Below the pieces are notes generated by a model, which saw only the letters and a list, made by a program, of their open reading frames with translations, was not told where the DNA came from and did no database searches. Of a stretch of 64,000 bases of DNA, positions 41,970 to 52,186 are shown piece after piece. The stretch spans positions 15,998 to 79,997 of the forward strand of contig BNXB01000001.1 in assembly GCA_025999255.1 (NCBI GenBank), read 5' to 3'. Origin of the DNA: Bacteroidia bacterium. Lineage in GTDB: Bacteria > Bacteroidota > Bacteroidia > Bacteroidales > Azobacteroidaceae. The translations under genes were made by a program, and so were the position numbers. Every line of letters begins with the position of its first letter. Positions within the stretch are counted from its first letter, which is position 1.

Positions 41970-43826
41970 ATGGATCCTGCCGATGGAGAAATACATAAAA
42001 AATCCATTGATGAATTTTGTAAAATATGGACGGGAGTACTAGTTCTGTTAATGCCTGGGGACGAATTTCAGAAAGGTAATCGGAAAGTTTCGAATGTGAA
42101 AAGATTTTTTTATTTGTTACAACCTCATAAAAATATTCTTTGGCAGTGTCTGTTTGGTGCGGCTGTCTATACGATTTTGGGACTTTCGAGTTCAATTTAT
42201 GTCCAGAAAATAACCGACCAGATACTACCTGATAGTAATACAAACTTATTGAATTTGCTAAGTGTCGGGATGATCCTTATCCTTTTGTTCCAGATTTTAA
42301 TCAGTGTATTCCAGACACTGTTTATGGTTAAAACCGGAATGCAGATAGATACCCGTCTGATTTTGGGGTATTATAAACATTTGCTTAAGCTTCCACAACG
42401 TTTTTTCGATACGATGCAGGTCGGCGAAATTATTTCGAGGATCAATGATGCGGTCAAGATAAGGGTGTTTATCAATGATGTCTCCATTTCGCTGGTTGTT
42501 AATTTTTTTATAATCCTTGTTTCTTTTTCCCTGATGTTTATTTACAGTTGGAAACTGGCTCTAATCATGCTTATTACGCTTCCTCTGTACAGTATTCTGT
42601 ATCTTGTTATGGACAGGTTGAATAAAAAACAGGAGCGGAAAATCATGGAAAAATCAGCGGCATTGGAAAGCCAGTTGGTTGAGTCTCTGAATTCGGTTAG
42701 AACCATAAAGCAGTTCGGGATTGAAGATTTTACAAATTTGAAGACGGAGTTCCGTTTTGTCGAAATGATGCAAACGATCTATAAATCGGGATTAAATGCT
42801 CTTTTTTCGGGGAAAACCTCTGAAATTATTAACCGTACTTTTTCTATTGTCATACTTTGGGTCGGTTCCTATTTTGTAATTGATAACCTGATTACTCCGG
42901 GCGTATTACTGTCCTTTTATACGATAATAGGCTATTTTACCGGTCCGGTTACGAGTCTGATCGGAGCGAATAAAACCATTCAAAACGCCTTGATAGCTGC
43001 CGACCGTTTGTTTGAAATCATGGATTTGGAAAGGGAATCTGAAGAAAATAAGATGGATTTGAAAAAAGAAAATACCGGGGATATTTGTTTTGACCGCATT
43101 TCGTTTGCTTATGGAACGCGCCGGGAAATTTTTTCGGATTTTTCTTTTACGATTCCATCCGGAAAGTTAACGGCAATTATCGGGGAAAGCGGTTCCGGAA
43201 AAACGACATTGGCCTCTTTAATACAAAAACTTTATCCCTTGAAATCCGGTAAAATAACGATTGGAGGAATGGATATTAACTATTTTACTAATGAAAGTTT
43301 GCGAAAAGTAGTCAGTACTGTTCCTCAACAATTGAATCTGTTTATGGGGAATGTAATGGAAAATATATCCGTGGGAGAATTTAATCCCGATATGGATAAG
43401 ATTTTATCAATTGCCGGGGATTTGGGACTGATGTCTTTTATTGAGAAACTGCCAGAGGGTTTTAAAACGGATATAGGTGAAAACGGAGCGACTCTTTCCG
43501 GTGGAGAAAAACAACGCTTGGCGATTGCGCGGGCTTTGTATCGCGATCCTGAAATTATCATTTTTGATGAAGCCACTTCATCACTTGATTCGGAATCGGA
43601 ACAATATGTTAAAGATACGATATTAAATTTGAAAAATCAGGGAAAAACGATAATTATTATCGCCCACCGTTTGAGTACGGTAATTGATGCGGATAAAATC
43701 GCCATCCTTGAAAATGGAAACCTGGTTGAAGAGGGAACTCATCAATCCCTTTATCAACCAGGCACAAAATATTTTGAAATGTGGAAAAAGCAATTACCGT
43801 CCGGTAATCATTGGATACAGGGTTGA
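41970..43826 (+). CDS. ABC exporter lacking its C39 peptidase domain
   Basis: The 618 residues align with the island 1 exporter from its residue ~107 on, starting at MDPADGEIHKKS. Six membrane helices and a complete ATPase follow (Walker A GESGSGKTT, LSGGEKQR, IIIFDEATSSLDSE, AHRLST). The DNA just before the ATG (41925-41969) still encodes HYVVIYKV... in frame, the His part of the C39 site, but without a start codon. The ~90 residues holding the catalytic Cys are gone. The exporter may move cargo but cannot cut leaders by itself. Confidence 0.88.
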   Translation: MDPADGEIHKKSIDEFCKIWTGVLVLLMPGDEFQKGNRKVSNVKRFFYLLQPHKNILWQCLFGAAVYTILGLSSSIYVQKITDQILPDSNTNLLNLLSVGMILILLFQILISVFQTLFMVKTGMQIDTRLILGYYKHLLKLPQRFFDTMQVGEIISRINDAVKIRVFINDVSISLVVNFFIILVSFSLMFIYSWKLALIMLITLPLYSILYLVMDRLNKKQERKIMEKSAALESQLVESLNSVRTIKQFGIEDFTNLKTEFRFVEMMQTIYKSGLNALFSGKTSEIINRTFSIVILWVGSYFVIDNLITPGVLLSFYTIIGYFTGPVTSLIGANKTIQNALIAADRLFEIMDLERESEENKMDLKKENTGDICFDRISFAYGTRREIFSDFSFTIPSGKLTAIIGESGSGKTTLASLIQKLYPLKSGKITIGGMDINYFTNESLRKVVSTVPQQLNLFMGNVMENISVGEFNPDMDKILSIAGDLGLMSFIEKLPEGFKTDIGENGATLSGGEKQRLAIARALYRDPEIIIFDEATSSLDSESEQYVKDTILNLKNQGKTIIIIAHRLSTVIDADKIAILENGNLVEEGTHQSLYQPGTKYFEMWKKQLPSGNHWIQG

Positions 43827-43894
43827 GGCTTAATACAATTAGAATTTTTCATTGGAGACTCCTTTCAGCAGGATAAACATAGCGATTATAAATG

Positions 43895-46648
43895 TTAAAG
43901 AACGATGTTTATTATTTTTTTCGGTACGACGATTATTTTTTTCGGAGTTTTTCCTTCCAGCCATTTTTGAGAATTCTCATGGGCTAAAGTCGCTTTTTCA
44001 ACTTCTTCACCGGAAGCATCCGCCGGAAAGTCGATTGTGAACCTTGCTTTACCATTGAATGAAATGGTGTAGGTCACATTACTTTCTTTCAGATATTCTT
44101 CGATGAAATCAGGAAATTTTGCATCGCAAACGGTTGAATCGTTTCCTAATTTATGCCATAATTCTTCGGTAATGTGCGGAGCAAAAGGAGATAAAACTAC
44201 GACGAAATCCTGTAAAACCGCACGTTTATTGCATTTTAACGCCGTTAGTTCGTTCGTGCAAATCATAAATGCAGCTACGGAAGTATTGAATGAAAAATTC
44301 TCAATATCCTGTCCGATTTTTTTGATTAATTTATGAATTGATTTCAATTCTTCAGCAGTAGGCTGTTCGTCCGAAACGGTAAATGTTTCGTCCTGGAAAA
44401 ATAAATTCCAGAATTTACGCAGGAAACGGGAAACACCGTCGATACCGTTTGTATCCCAGGGTTTCGACTGTTCAATCGGGCCAAGGAACATCTCGTAGAG
44501 ACGCAAAGTATCGGCTCCGGATTTTTCTACAATGTCGTCGGGATTGACAACGTTAAACATGGATTTTGACATTTTCTCAACAGCCCAACCGCAAACATAT
44601 TTTCCGTCTTCCAGGATAAATTCGGCGGTTTTGTATTCGGGATTCCAGTTGCGGAAAGCCTCAACATCAAGCACATCGTTTGAAACAATATTGATATCGA
44701 CATGAATAGGCATCACGTCGTATTGGTCTTTCAGTCCGGAAGAAACGAATGTATTGGTGTTTTTAATCCTGTAAACAAAGTTACTGCGCCCCTGAATCAT
44801 TCCCTGATTAATCAGCTTTTTGAATGGTTCATCTTCGCAGACAATTCCCAAATCAAATAAAAATTTATTCCAGAAACGGCTGTAAATCAGGTGACCGGTA
44901 GCATGTTCCGTTCCTCCTATGTACAGATCGACATTACGCCAGTATTCGTTTACTTCTTTAGAGGCCAGAACCTTATTGTTTTTCGGGTCTTCATAACGGA
45001 TGTAGTAGGCTGAAGAACCGGCAAATCCCGGCATGGTACATAACTCAAGCGGATATCCGTTATAGGTCCAGTTTTTTGCTCGTCCCAAGGGTGGTTCTCC
45101 TTTTTCGGTCGGCAAAAACTTATCTACCTCAGGAAGTTCGATTGGTAAATCTTTTTCATCAACGGGATATGGCATTCCGTCTTTGTAATAAATCGGGAAC
45201 GGTTCTCCCCAGTAGCGTTGACGGCTGAAAATTGCATCCCGCAGACGGAAATTGACTTTGACTTTACCCAGTCCTTTGTCCGCAATGTATTCTTTGGCTT
45301 TGGTAATGGCTTCCTTAACTGTCAAACCATCTAAAAACCCCGAATTCATCACGATTCCTTCTTTAGCGTCGAAACTTTCTTCCGAAACGTCGGCGCCTTC
45401 AATCAGCGGAATAATCGGCAAATTGAAATGTTTGGCAAAAGCATAGTCTCGGCTGTCGTGAGCGGGAACAGCCATAATTGCGCCTGTTCCGTAACCGGCC
45501 AATACATAATCGGAAATCCAGATAGGAATTTCTGCGCCATTCACCGGATTAATCGCATACGATCCTGTGAAAATGCCGGTGACCTTCTTGTCAGCGATAC
45601 GCTCGCGTTCGGTGCGTTTCTTTGTTTGGTCTAAATAATTCTGAACTTCTTGTCGTTGTTCATTGGTAGTTACAATATCGACCAATTCGCTTTCAGGAGC
45701 TAAGACCATAAAAGTCACGCCGAATATCGTATCGGCTCTCGTTGTAAAAATGGTAAAATCAAAATTGAGATCTTTCACTTTGAATTGCATTTCCGCACCT
45801 TCGCTTCGTCCAATCCAATTTCGTTGCGTTTCTTTTAACGATTCCGTCCAATCAATCTTATCTAAACCGTCAAGCAGGCGTTGAGCGTAGGCTGATACAC
45901 GTAAACACCATTGACGCATCAATTTTTGTTCGACCGGATATCCTCCACGAATGGAAACACCTTCACTGACTTCATCATTGGCCAGGACTGTTCCCAGGGC
46001 AGCGCACCAATTTACCATAGTATCGGCCAGATATGCAATCCTGTAGTTGAGAAGGATTTCCTGTTGTTCCTTTTCTGTCTTTGAATTCCATTCGTTAGCG
46101 GTAAAATGTAGTTCTTCGCTACAGGCAATGTTCAAGTCTTTTGTCCCTTGCAGGCTGAACACTTCAATCAATTCTGAAATCGGTCGTGCCTGTTGTGCAT
46201 CGTTGCAATAATACGATTCGAACATTTGAATAAAAGCCCATTGAGTCCATTTGTAATATCCCGGTTCACAAGTTCTTACTTCACGATCCCAATCATAACA
46301 GAACCCAATTTTGTCCATTTGTTCGCGATAACGTTCAATGTTTTTCTGAGTAGTGATAGCGGGATGCTGACCGGTTTGTATGGCATATTGTTCTGCCGGC
46401 AGACCATAAGCATCGTATCCCATTGGATGCAGAACATTAAATCCTTTCAGCCGTTTGTAACGGGAATAGATGTCGGATGCAATATATCCAAGAGGATGTC
46501 CTACGTGTAGTCCGGCTCCGGAAGGGTAGGGAAACATATCTAGAACATAAAATTTGGATTTGTTCGGATCTTCTTTTACCCGGTAAATATTATTCTCTTT
46601 CCAATAATTCTGCCACTTTTTTTCAATTTCGTTAAAATTATAAGCCAT
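43895..46648 (-). CDS. leuS: Leucyl-tRNA synthetase
   Basis: From the ATG at 46648 this is 917 residues. The class I motifs are the HIGH-type [15 protein letters not shown] near residue 43 and [16 protein letters not shown] near 695. The CP1 editing domain (~220-420) is present ([38 protein letters not shown]). Length is normal for the bacterial type. The ATG seven codons earlier (46669) lies where transcription from TAACTTTG (46674-46681) would start, so 46648 is preferred. Confidence 0.97.
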   Translation of the reverse strand: MAYNFNEIEKKWQNYWKENNIYRVKEDPNKSKFYVLDMFPYPSGAGLHVGHPLGYIASDIYSRYKRLKGFNVLHPMGYDAYGLPAEQYAIQTGQHPAITTQKNIERYREQMDKIGFCYDWDREVRTCEPGYYKWTQWAFIQMFESYYCNDAQQARPISELIEVFSLQGTKDLNIACSEELHFTANEWNSKTEKEQQEILLNYRIAYLADTMVNWCAALGTVLANDEVSEGVSIRGGYPVEQKLMRQWCLRVSAYAQRLLDGLDKIDWTESLKETQRNWIGRSEGAEMQFKVKDLNFDFTIFTTRADTIFGVTFMVLAPESELVDIVTTNEQRQEVQNYLDQTKKRTERERIADKKVTGIFTGSYAINPVNGAEIPIWISDYVLAGYGTGAIMAVPAHDSRDYAFAKHFNLPIIPLIEGADVSEESFDAKEGIVMNSGFLDGLTVKEAITKAKEYIADKGLGKVKVNFRLRDAIFSRQRYWGEPFPIYYKDGMPYPVDEKDLPIELPEVDKFLPTEKGEPPLGRAKNWTYNGYPLELCTMPGFAGSSAYYIRYEDPKNNKVLASKEVNEYWRNVDLYIGGTEHATGHLIYSRFWNKFLFDLGIVCEDEPFKKLINQGMIQGRSNFVYRIKNTNTFVSSGLKDQYDVMPIHVDINIVSNDVLDVEAFRNWNPEYKTAEFILEDGKYVCGWAVEKMSKSMFNVVNPDDIVEKSGADTLRLYEMFLGPIEQSKPWDTNGIDGVSRFLRKFWNLFFQDETFTVSDEQPTAEELKSIHKLIKKIGQDIENFSFNTSVAAFMICTNELTALKCNKRAVLQDFVVVLSPFAPHITEELWHKLGNDSTVCDAKFPDFIEEYLKESNVTYTISFNGKARFTIDFPADASGEEVEKATLAHENSQKWLEGKTPKKIIVVPKKIINIVL

Positions 46649-46673
46649 AATCGCGTGATTTTTGTTCAAAGTG

Positions 46674-46681
46674 CAAAGTTA
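46674..46681 (-). promoter_or_regulatory. leuS promoter -7 element
   Basis: CAAAGTTA reads TAACTTTG on the minus strand and lies 26 bases before the chosen leuS start. Confidence 0.5.
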
Positions 46682-46705
46682 ATCAATATTTTATAAAAAA
46701 CTCAC

Positions 46706-46747
46706 GCTCTTACGGTCTTACATGTCTTATGGTCTTATGCGTCTTTT
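46706..46747. repeat. Degenerate 9-10-bp tandem repeat upstream of leuS
   Basis: Four or more units of the type GTCTTA(C/T) follow each other (TCTTACG, GTCTTACAT, GTCTTATG, GTCTTATGC, GTCTTTT). They lie between the terminator hairpin and the leuS promoter. Confidence 0.6.
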
Positions 46748-46748
46748 T

Positions 46749-46784
46749 CAAAAAAACCCGTCATCTTTCACAAGAGAACGGGTT
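46749..46784 (-). terminator. Intrinsic terminator for a minus-strand transcript
   Basis: On the minus strand, AACCCGT (complement of 46778-46784) pairs with ACGGGTT (46755-46761), followed by T residues. It stops a transcript arriving from the 46785-47255 gap or from tsaE. Confidence 0.65.
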
Positions 46785-46952
46785 CGATGATTAAAGTTAA
46801 CTAAATATTCATCAATACAAAATTGACTTGATCATTTAATTCTAAAATGAGTAATTAATTAAATTAATCTGAAATTAAAAAAACGTCTTAATATTTCCAT
46901 AATAAAGGTTAAGTGGGTTAGGATATTACGTTCTAAAAACATCACAAATATA
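46785..46952 (-). ncRNA. Possible short transcript with a 27-codon ORF upstream of leuS
   Basis: TATATTTG on the minus strand (46945-46952) fits TAnnTTTG. Just downstream, a 27-codon ORF (46942-46859) reads MFLERNILTHLTFIMEIL plus RRFFNFRLI, with five Leu codons. The terminator at 46749-46784 follows. It might be a small RNA, a small peptide gene or a relic leader of leuS. No -33 element is obvious. The remainder of the gap (46953-47255) is AT-rich with several GTATAT strings and no gene seen. Confidence 0.25.
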
Positions 46953-47255
46953 CAATTTAGTTATGAAAGTACAGTGTATATCCTGCATTTTTCTTTGTAT
47001 ATTGTCATAAAATTAAATTGTTTTATATCAATTAATTAGATTTTTGAAATTGATAAAAAGTGTATATTTAAAAATTTGAGGTGTATATTTGTTGATTTTG
47101 GAATATGTTATTTGTCTTAAGTCAGAATAGAAAATATGGAATCTTGGTTTAATAACTCAAAATAGGCAGCATTGTATATTTGATAGAAAAATGAAGGGAG
47201 GCGATATATAGTATAATATATAAACGCAAGAACGTAAAGGTTTCGTGGATTGAAG

Positions 47256-47672
47256 TTATAAAGTAACGAGCCTTGAACCGTTTTCTTGTTCTTCAAAAGT
47301 TACAAAGACCGTATTTTCAGGTAGGAGTTCTTCGATTTTTTCCGGCCATTCGATAAAACAGAGAGCTCCGCTTTCGAAATAATCGTCTATACCAATGTTA
47401 TAGGCTTCACGTATGCTATTGATACGATAAAAATCGAAATGATAGATCAATTCGGCGGTAGTATTTGATCTGTATTCATTAATAATGGCAAAAGTAGGAC
47501 TATTTATTACATCAATTACTCCCAATTCTTCACAGATTGCTTTGATAAAGGTAGTTTTACCTGCTCCCATCTTTCCTTTGAATGCAAAAACAGTGTTGTC
47601 TTTAATGAAAGCAATGAACTCGCGGGCAGCTTTTTGAATAGTATCCGTATTTTGTATTTGAATAGTAACCAT
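47256..47672 (-). CDS. tsaE: tRNA threonylcarbamoyladenosine biosynthesis ATPase TsaE
   Basis: The 138-residue P-loop protein reads [23 protein letters not shown] near residue 33 (Walker A), [13 protein letters not shown] near 57, [22 protein letters not shown] (metal-binding Asp and Walker B region) near 78 and [14 protein letters not shown] near 105. TsaE hydrolyses ATP in the t6A37 tRNA modification complex with TsaB and TsaD, which are not in the window. A minus-strand TAATTTTG (47691-47698) serves as promoter. Confidence 0.95.
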   Translation of the reverse strand: MVTIQIQNTDTIQKAAREFIAFIKDNTVFAFKGKMGAGKTTFIKAICEELGVIDVINSPTFAIINEYRSNTTAELIYHFDFYRINSIREAYNIGIDDYFESGALCFIEWPEKIEELLPENTVFVTFEEQENGSRLVTL

Positions 47673-47758
47673 ATTATATTTTTATGGTTACAAAATTAAT
47701 TATAATTTATTTAAAATGAAGATGCCCGTGTTATCTTTTAAAAACAGACGTGTTAAAC

Positions 47759-48088
47759 TTAATCCAGTTCTTCGATGTCGGCATCAGGAGCATTCATCTC
47801 TACGGATATAATTCCGTTTTTTACTGAGTTTTCCGTTTCATACATTTGACTTGAACCGATAATTTGGCCGTTTGTTGCCCTTAGGTTAAAATAGAATTTA
47901 CCATTTTGAGAAGTTAGTTTTTCAAATTTTGATTGATCCATTGAACTTCTTCTTGCAGATTCGATACCATTCAGACATTCATTTTTGGAAGTATATCCTT
48001 CGCTGGTTAAAATTACCAATCCGTTTCCTGCCTTTAAATTAAAATAAAATTCGCCATCTTTTCGTTTGGCAATGATAAACTTTCCCAT
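47759..48088 (-). CDS. YegP/DUF1508 family protein
   Basis: From the ATG at 48088 this is 109 residues made of two DUF1508 repeats of ~45 residues: GKFIIAKRKDGEFYFNLKAGNGLVILTSEGYTSKNECLNGIESARR and FEKLTSQNGKFYFNLRATNGQIIGSSQMYETENSVKNGIISV. Each has the FYFNL-x-A-x-NG-x-I pattern. A 14-residue acidic tail follows. The family is widespread in bacteria, compact and of unclear function. An upstream ATG (48142) would add an unrelated 18 residues. It stands alone between tsaE and the DKNYY lipoprotein gene. Confidence 0.9.
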   Translation of the reverse strand: MGKFIIAKRKDGEFYFNLKAGNGLVILTSEGYTSKNECLNGIESARRSSMDQSKFEKLTSQNGKFYFNLRATNGQIIGSSQMYETENSVKNGIISVEMNAPDADIEELD

Positions 48089-48412
48089 GATCGAAATTAT
48101 ATGTGATATGTTGTATGATGTTGTATAATAACTCACTAACAAATTCTAGTCCAAGAAAACTTAAAAACGTAAAAATAAAATTGACTAATGTTAAAGAAAT
48201 TTCAGAAAAATTACAATTTACTTAAGGAAAATGTGGTGGTTTTCAGTGGTATAGAATACTTTTGCAGGAAATAGAAATGAATTGAAACACCTTATTATCA
48301 GATTGTTAGAATTCGAAATTTCATTTAGAAATATCTATTCTATTCATTTTCTGACTAACAAAATATGGAAATAAAAAATGTTTTAATAAATATTAGAAAA
48401 ATAGAAGAAAAT

Positions 48413-49570
48413 TTAATTATTTTTAACAATTATTCCTCCATTGTAGAACTCGTTTTTATCATCAGCTCCATAAAGTTCACTTTTTTTTGGGTTATGATAA
48501 AAAGTTTCCGGGTTTGCTTTGTCCACAATCAAAAAGAATTCTTTTCCGGTTTTTGGGGAAGAATATATGTAATAAACATGGTTTTTATCTGTAAAATAAA
48601 GCGGATTGATAATTTTGAATGACTTTGAATCTACATTTTTGAGAATATGTCCCATGAAATAAATAGATTGCTTATCTTTGGCAAAACCTTCTGTCAGAAG
48701 CTCAAAACTATGCGTATCGATTGTCGGGACTATTTTTCCCGAATAGAAAATATGGCTGGTATCACGACAATAACCTTCGCCTAAAACCCTAAATGTAGGA
48801 ATATCAATATTTCCATTATTTAATAATTGTCCGTTATTATAGACTTTATTTTCTATTATAATAAACGGTTCCGCTAGTATTGTAATACTGTCGGCCGAAT
48901 GGAACGGGATAAGTCCGAAATCATTTGTGTTTTCTGCATCAAAGAAATATACCTGTTGATTGTCTCGTACGTAAGTTTCATTAAGAACAACTAAACTATC
49001 GGTCTCAATTTTTAGTTTTTTCAATTCGTCTAAAAATAATGTATATAGGAAATCCTTGTCTTTCATAAAGTTTTCCGAAAGAAATGCGAAAGAAGAAGGA
49101 TCTGCATCTACCGGTTTACTATATCCTTGATACACATGGCTTTTGTCATAGGCCCAACCCGAATGTCCTTTATAACTTCCGTAAGTTTCCAGATCGACAT
49201 TATACAATATTTTCAAAACAAATTCATTCCTGTTTTTCAGAGAAGGGAAATAGATATGATTTTTATCTCTCATAGTTCCGTCTTCTTTGACAAGGAAACT
49301 TTCTTTATCGACTTGTGGTTGCGGAAAATTCATGTAATAGATCCTATTTTTGTCTTTTGCAATGACTTCTGCCAGTGGAGTAAATGTTTTTGCATTTGCA
49401 CCCTTAATTTTATTACCATAGATAGCCATAGTTTTAGCAGGTTTGTCGGTAAAATAAACCGATCCCCAGCTTTTTCGGTAGTATTTGGAAATATTTTCAT
49501 CAATTGGTTTACCGACACAAGAACAAAGGCCGGCAAATATCAATATTGAAAAGAAATATTTTAATTTCAT
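48413..49570 (-). CDS. DKNYY-repeat lipoprotein
   Basis: The 385-residue protein has a lipoprotein signal (FFSILIFAGLCSC, Cys at 18), then at least nine repeats around a D-K/T/D-x-x-x-Y/F-Y core: DKNRIYY, DKNHIYF, DKSHVYQ, DKDFLYT, DNQQVYF, DTSHIFY, DKQSIYF, DKNHVYY, DDKNEFY. The DKNYY family builds beta-rich repeats on the cell surface and its function is not established. The start overlaps the stop of the truncated calcium ATPase gene by 4 bases, so they formed one operon. Its AT-rich third codon positions resemble the neighbouring genes. Confidence 0.88.
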   Translation of the reverse strand: MKLKYFFSILIFAGLCSCVGKPIDENISKYYRKSWGSVYFTDKPAKTMAIYGNKIKGANAKTFTPLAEVIAKDKNRIYYMNFPQPQVDKESFLVKEDGTMRDKNHIYFPSLKNRNEFVLKILYNVDLETYGSYKGHSGWAYDKSHVYQGYSKPVDADPSSFAFLSENFMKDKDFLYTLFLDELKKLKIETDSLVVLNETYVRDNQQVYFFDAENTNDFGLIPFHSADSITILAEPFIIIENKVYNNGQLLNNGNIDIPTFRVLGEGYCRDTSHIFYSGKIVPTIDTHSFELLTEGFAKDKQSIYFMGHILKNVDSKSFKIINPLYFTDKNHVYYIYSSPKTGKEFFLIVDKANPETFYHNPKKSELYGADDKNEFYNGGIIVKNN

Positions 49571-51828
49571 ACGTCAATAACTTGTTTTTTAATTATTAAT
49601 CTTCCTATGCTTTTAACCGGTTCCATAATGAAAAGGGGAGCCAGAGACAATCCGGTAACCCATATCCATTGTTCTCCGGTTAATCGGGTAATTTTAAATA
49701 TACTGTGTAGCGCAGGAACCTCCAGGGCAGTCAACATAAGGGCAACAACAATCAAAATAGCGCCCCACAACAATTTATTGGAAAATAGTCCTTTAAAAGC
49801 GGATTTATAAGTTGAACGAACATTAAAAACATGCGTTATTTGCGAAAGCGCCAATACTGCGAATGTCATGGTTTGAGCGGCAACAACATTCGGGAAGGAC
49901 GACATTTGATTTATAAAGTCCATAAATCCAAGGTTCTCAATATCGTTTGAAGTATAAATTCCAATCACGTAAGCGGTTAATGACAACAATCCAATCATTG
50001 TCCCCTGAAGGAAGATTCTGGTTGCAAATCCTTTATTCATAATCGCTTGCTTGGAATCAACAGGTTTATGTTTCATGATATCCGAATCCGCCGGATCAAC
50101 GCTTAGGGATAAAGCCGGTAAGCTGTCGGTCACCAGGTTAATCCAAAGGATGTGAATTGGTAATAATGGAGAAACCCAGTTTGCCAATACAGCTAAAAAC
50201 AGCACGATAATTTCTCCGATATTGGTGGACAACATGAACTGAATAGCTTTCAGGATATTGTTATAAATACGTCTTCCTTCCTCCACTGCGGTGACTACTG
50301 TCGCGAAGTTGTCGTCGGTTAAGACGATATCGGCAGCTTCTTTCGATACATCGGTACCGGTAATGCCCATCGCACAACCGATGTTGGCCAGTTTAAGCGC
50401 AGGAGCGTCGTTTACTCCGTCGCCCGTCATTGCCACGATTTCTCCTGAGTGTTGGAATGCTTTTACGATACGCACTTTGTGTTCGGGGGATACACGTGCA
50501 TATACCGAGATGGAACGGATGCTTCTCAACAATTCGTTATCCGACATTTTTTCAACATCTGCTCCTGTGCGGGATTCTTCTCCCGGATTCAGGATTCCGA
50601 GATCCATAGCAATTGCTTTTGCTGTGATTTTATGATCTCCGGTAATCATCACCGGTTTGATTCCGGCAGTCCGGCATTTTTCAACGGCCTCTTTGACTTC
50701 TTCCCGTGGAGGATCGATCATACCCAACATGCCGATAAAAGTCAGATTTTTTTCTAATGTGGACGGTTCAACTTTACCCGGAAGTTCCGGAATTTCTTTC
50801 GTTGCGGAGGCTAATACCCTGAGGGCTTTTTCCGCCATGCCCGTATTGGCTTTTCGGATTTCCGTTTTAATATCTTCCGTCAAAACTTTCACCTGACCGT
50901 TTATAAGGATATGATCACAACAACTCAAAACTTCATCGAGTCCTCCTTTGGTATAAATATTCAGAGTCCCGTTTTCATCTTTGTTGACCGTAGTCATCAT
51001 TTTTCGTTCCGAGTCGAATGGGATTTCAGCGATCCTGGGATACTTCGATTCCAATTCGTTTTTAATCAACCGATATTTGATTCCGACATCCAATAGAGCA
51101 GTTTCTGTCGGGTCTCCCAGTGTTTTCCATAAACCGTTATCGTAGCTCAATTTGGCATCATTTGCCAGAATTGACGATCTCAATAAAACATCGGTTTCAT
51201 TGTTGAGTTCTCCTGTTTCTTTGAAAATATCCAAAACAGATCCGTTGACGTAAATTTTAACAACAGTCATCCGGTTTTGTGTCAATGTTCCGGTTTTATC
51301 GGAACAAATAACGGTAGTACTTCCAAGAGTTTCAACGGCAGGGAGTGTTCGTACTATGGCGTTTTTCTTCACCAGGCGTTGTACTCCTACAGCTAAAACA
51401 ATGGTGGAAACGGCCGGTAATCCTTCCGGAATAGCAGCTGCAGCAAGACTAACGGCAGTCATGAACATATCCATCATGTTTTTGCCGTAAAGGACACCGA
51501 CTATAAACAAGATTATACAAATAATCAAAGCTCCTGCTCCCAGGAATTTCCCGAGTTTATCCAATTTTTCTTGTAAGGGCGTTTGAGTCTCCGGTACCGA
51601 TTGGATCATGGAAGCAATCTTCCCGACTTCCGTATTCATTCCGGTACCGATTACGATACCTTTACCACGTCCGTAAGTAACAATACTTGATGAGAACCCA
51701 AGATTGTCCCGATCTCCTAAAGGAGTGTTTTCCTGTTCGATTGCTTCCGTAAACTTTTCTTCCGGGACGGATTCTCCGGTCAATGCGGAATCTTGGATTT
51801 TCAAATTGACTGCTTCGGTAAGACGCAA
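49567..51828 (-). pseudogene. Calcium-type P-type ATPase gene, 5' end deleted
   Basis: The surviving 753 codons run from the actuator domain (NLKIQDSALTGESVPEE) through the phosphorylation site CSDKTGTLTQNRM, the ATP-binding domain and MTGDGVNDAPALK to the last membrane helices. The first ~130-150 residues, with membrane helices 1-2, are missing. The frame has no ATG at its start (TTG at 51828), and upstream DNA belongs to a different gene. Without helices 1-2 it should not pump ions. The family is SERCA/PMR1-like Ca2+ ATPases; intact members are ~880-900 residues. An assembly error is an alternative. Confidence 0.8.
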
Positions 51829-51829
51829 A

Positions 51830-52048
51830 CCTGAGAAGAATGTTTTTATTCAGTACCTGAGTAGTTCCTTTGATATAGGCACGGGCGTTATATTCCACGA
51901 TATATTTTCCATATAGTTCGGTTCTTTGAAAAACTTCGGTCATGACGCTGTCTGCAAAAGCGTCTTTGTCTTTATCCTTTGAGTATGAATATTCTGCGAA
52001 AGTACAGAACCATGAAATTAAAAAAACAACTATATGCTTATAACTCAT
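51830..52048 (-). pseudogene. 5' remnant of a DUF5686-like gene fused to the ATPase
   Basis: About 73 codons start at the ATG at 52048 with a signal peptide (IVVFLISWFCTFAEYSYS), then SVMTEVFQRTELYGKYIVEYNARAYIKGTTQVLNKNILLR, the style of the beginning of DUF5686 outer-membrane proteins. At about 51830 the similarity stops and, one frame over, the calcium ATPase begins. The reading frame runs on as nonsense to 51662. The missing ~750 residues of DUF5686 and the start of the ATPase were lost together. Confidence 0.65.
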
Positions 52049-52149
52049 TTTTGAACAATAGTAATGACAAAGTTAATCATTTGATATCAGATACATCCTA
52101 TTTTGTATAAAAAAAACGGTGTTTTGTACAAAATTCCAAAAATAGTTTG

Positions 52150-52157
52150 TACTTTTG
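52150..52157 (+). promoter_or_regulatory. Promoter of the Crp/Fnr regulator gene
   Basis: TACTTTTG fits TAnnTTTG and lies 29 bases before the ATG at 52187 but after an in-frame ATG at 52103, which fixes the start choice. Confidence 0.55.
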
Positions 52158-52186
52158 TGCTATATAACATTGTTATAAAACACATT

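Noticed and set aside
46648-46760. T-box leader for leuS
   Set aside because: No conserved T-box AGGGTGG-type sequence or specifier loop could be found, and leuS has a promoter downstream of the terminator.
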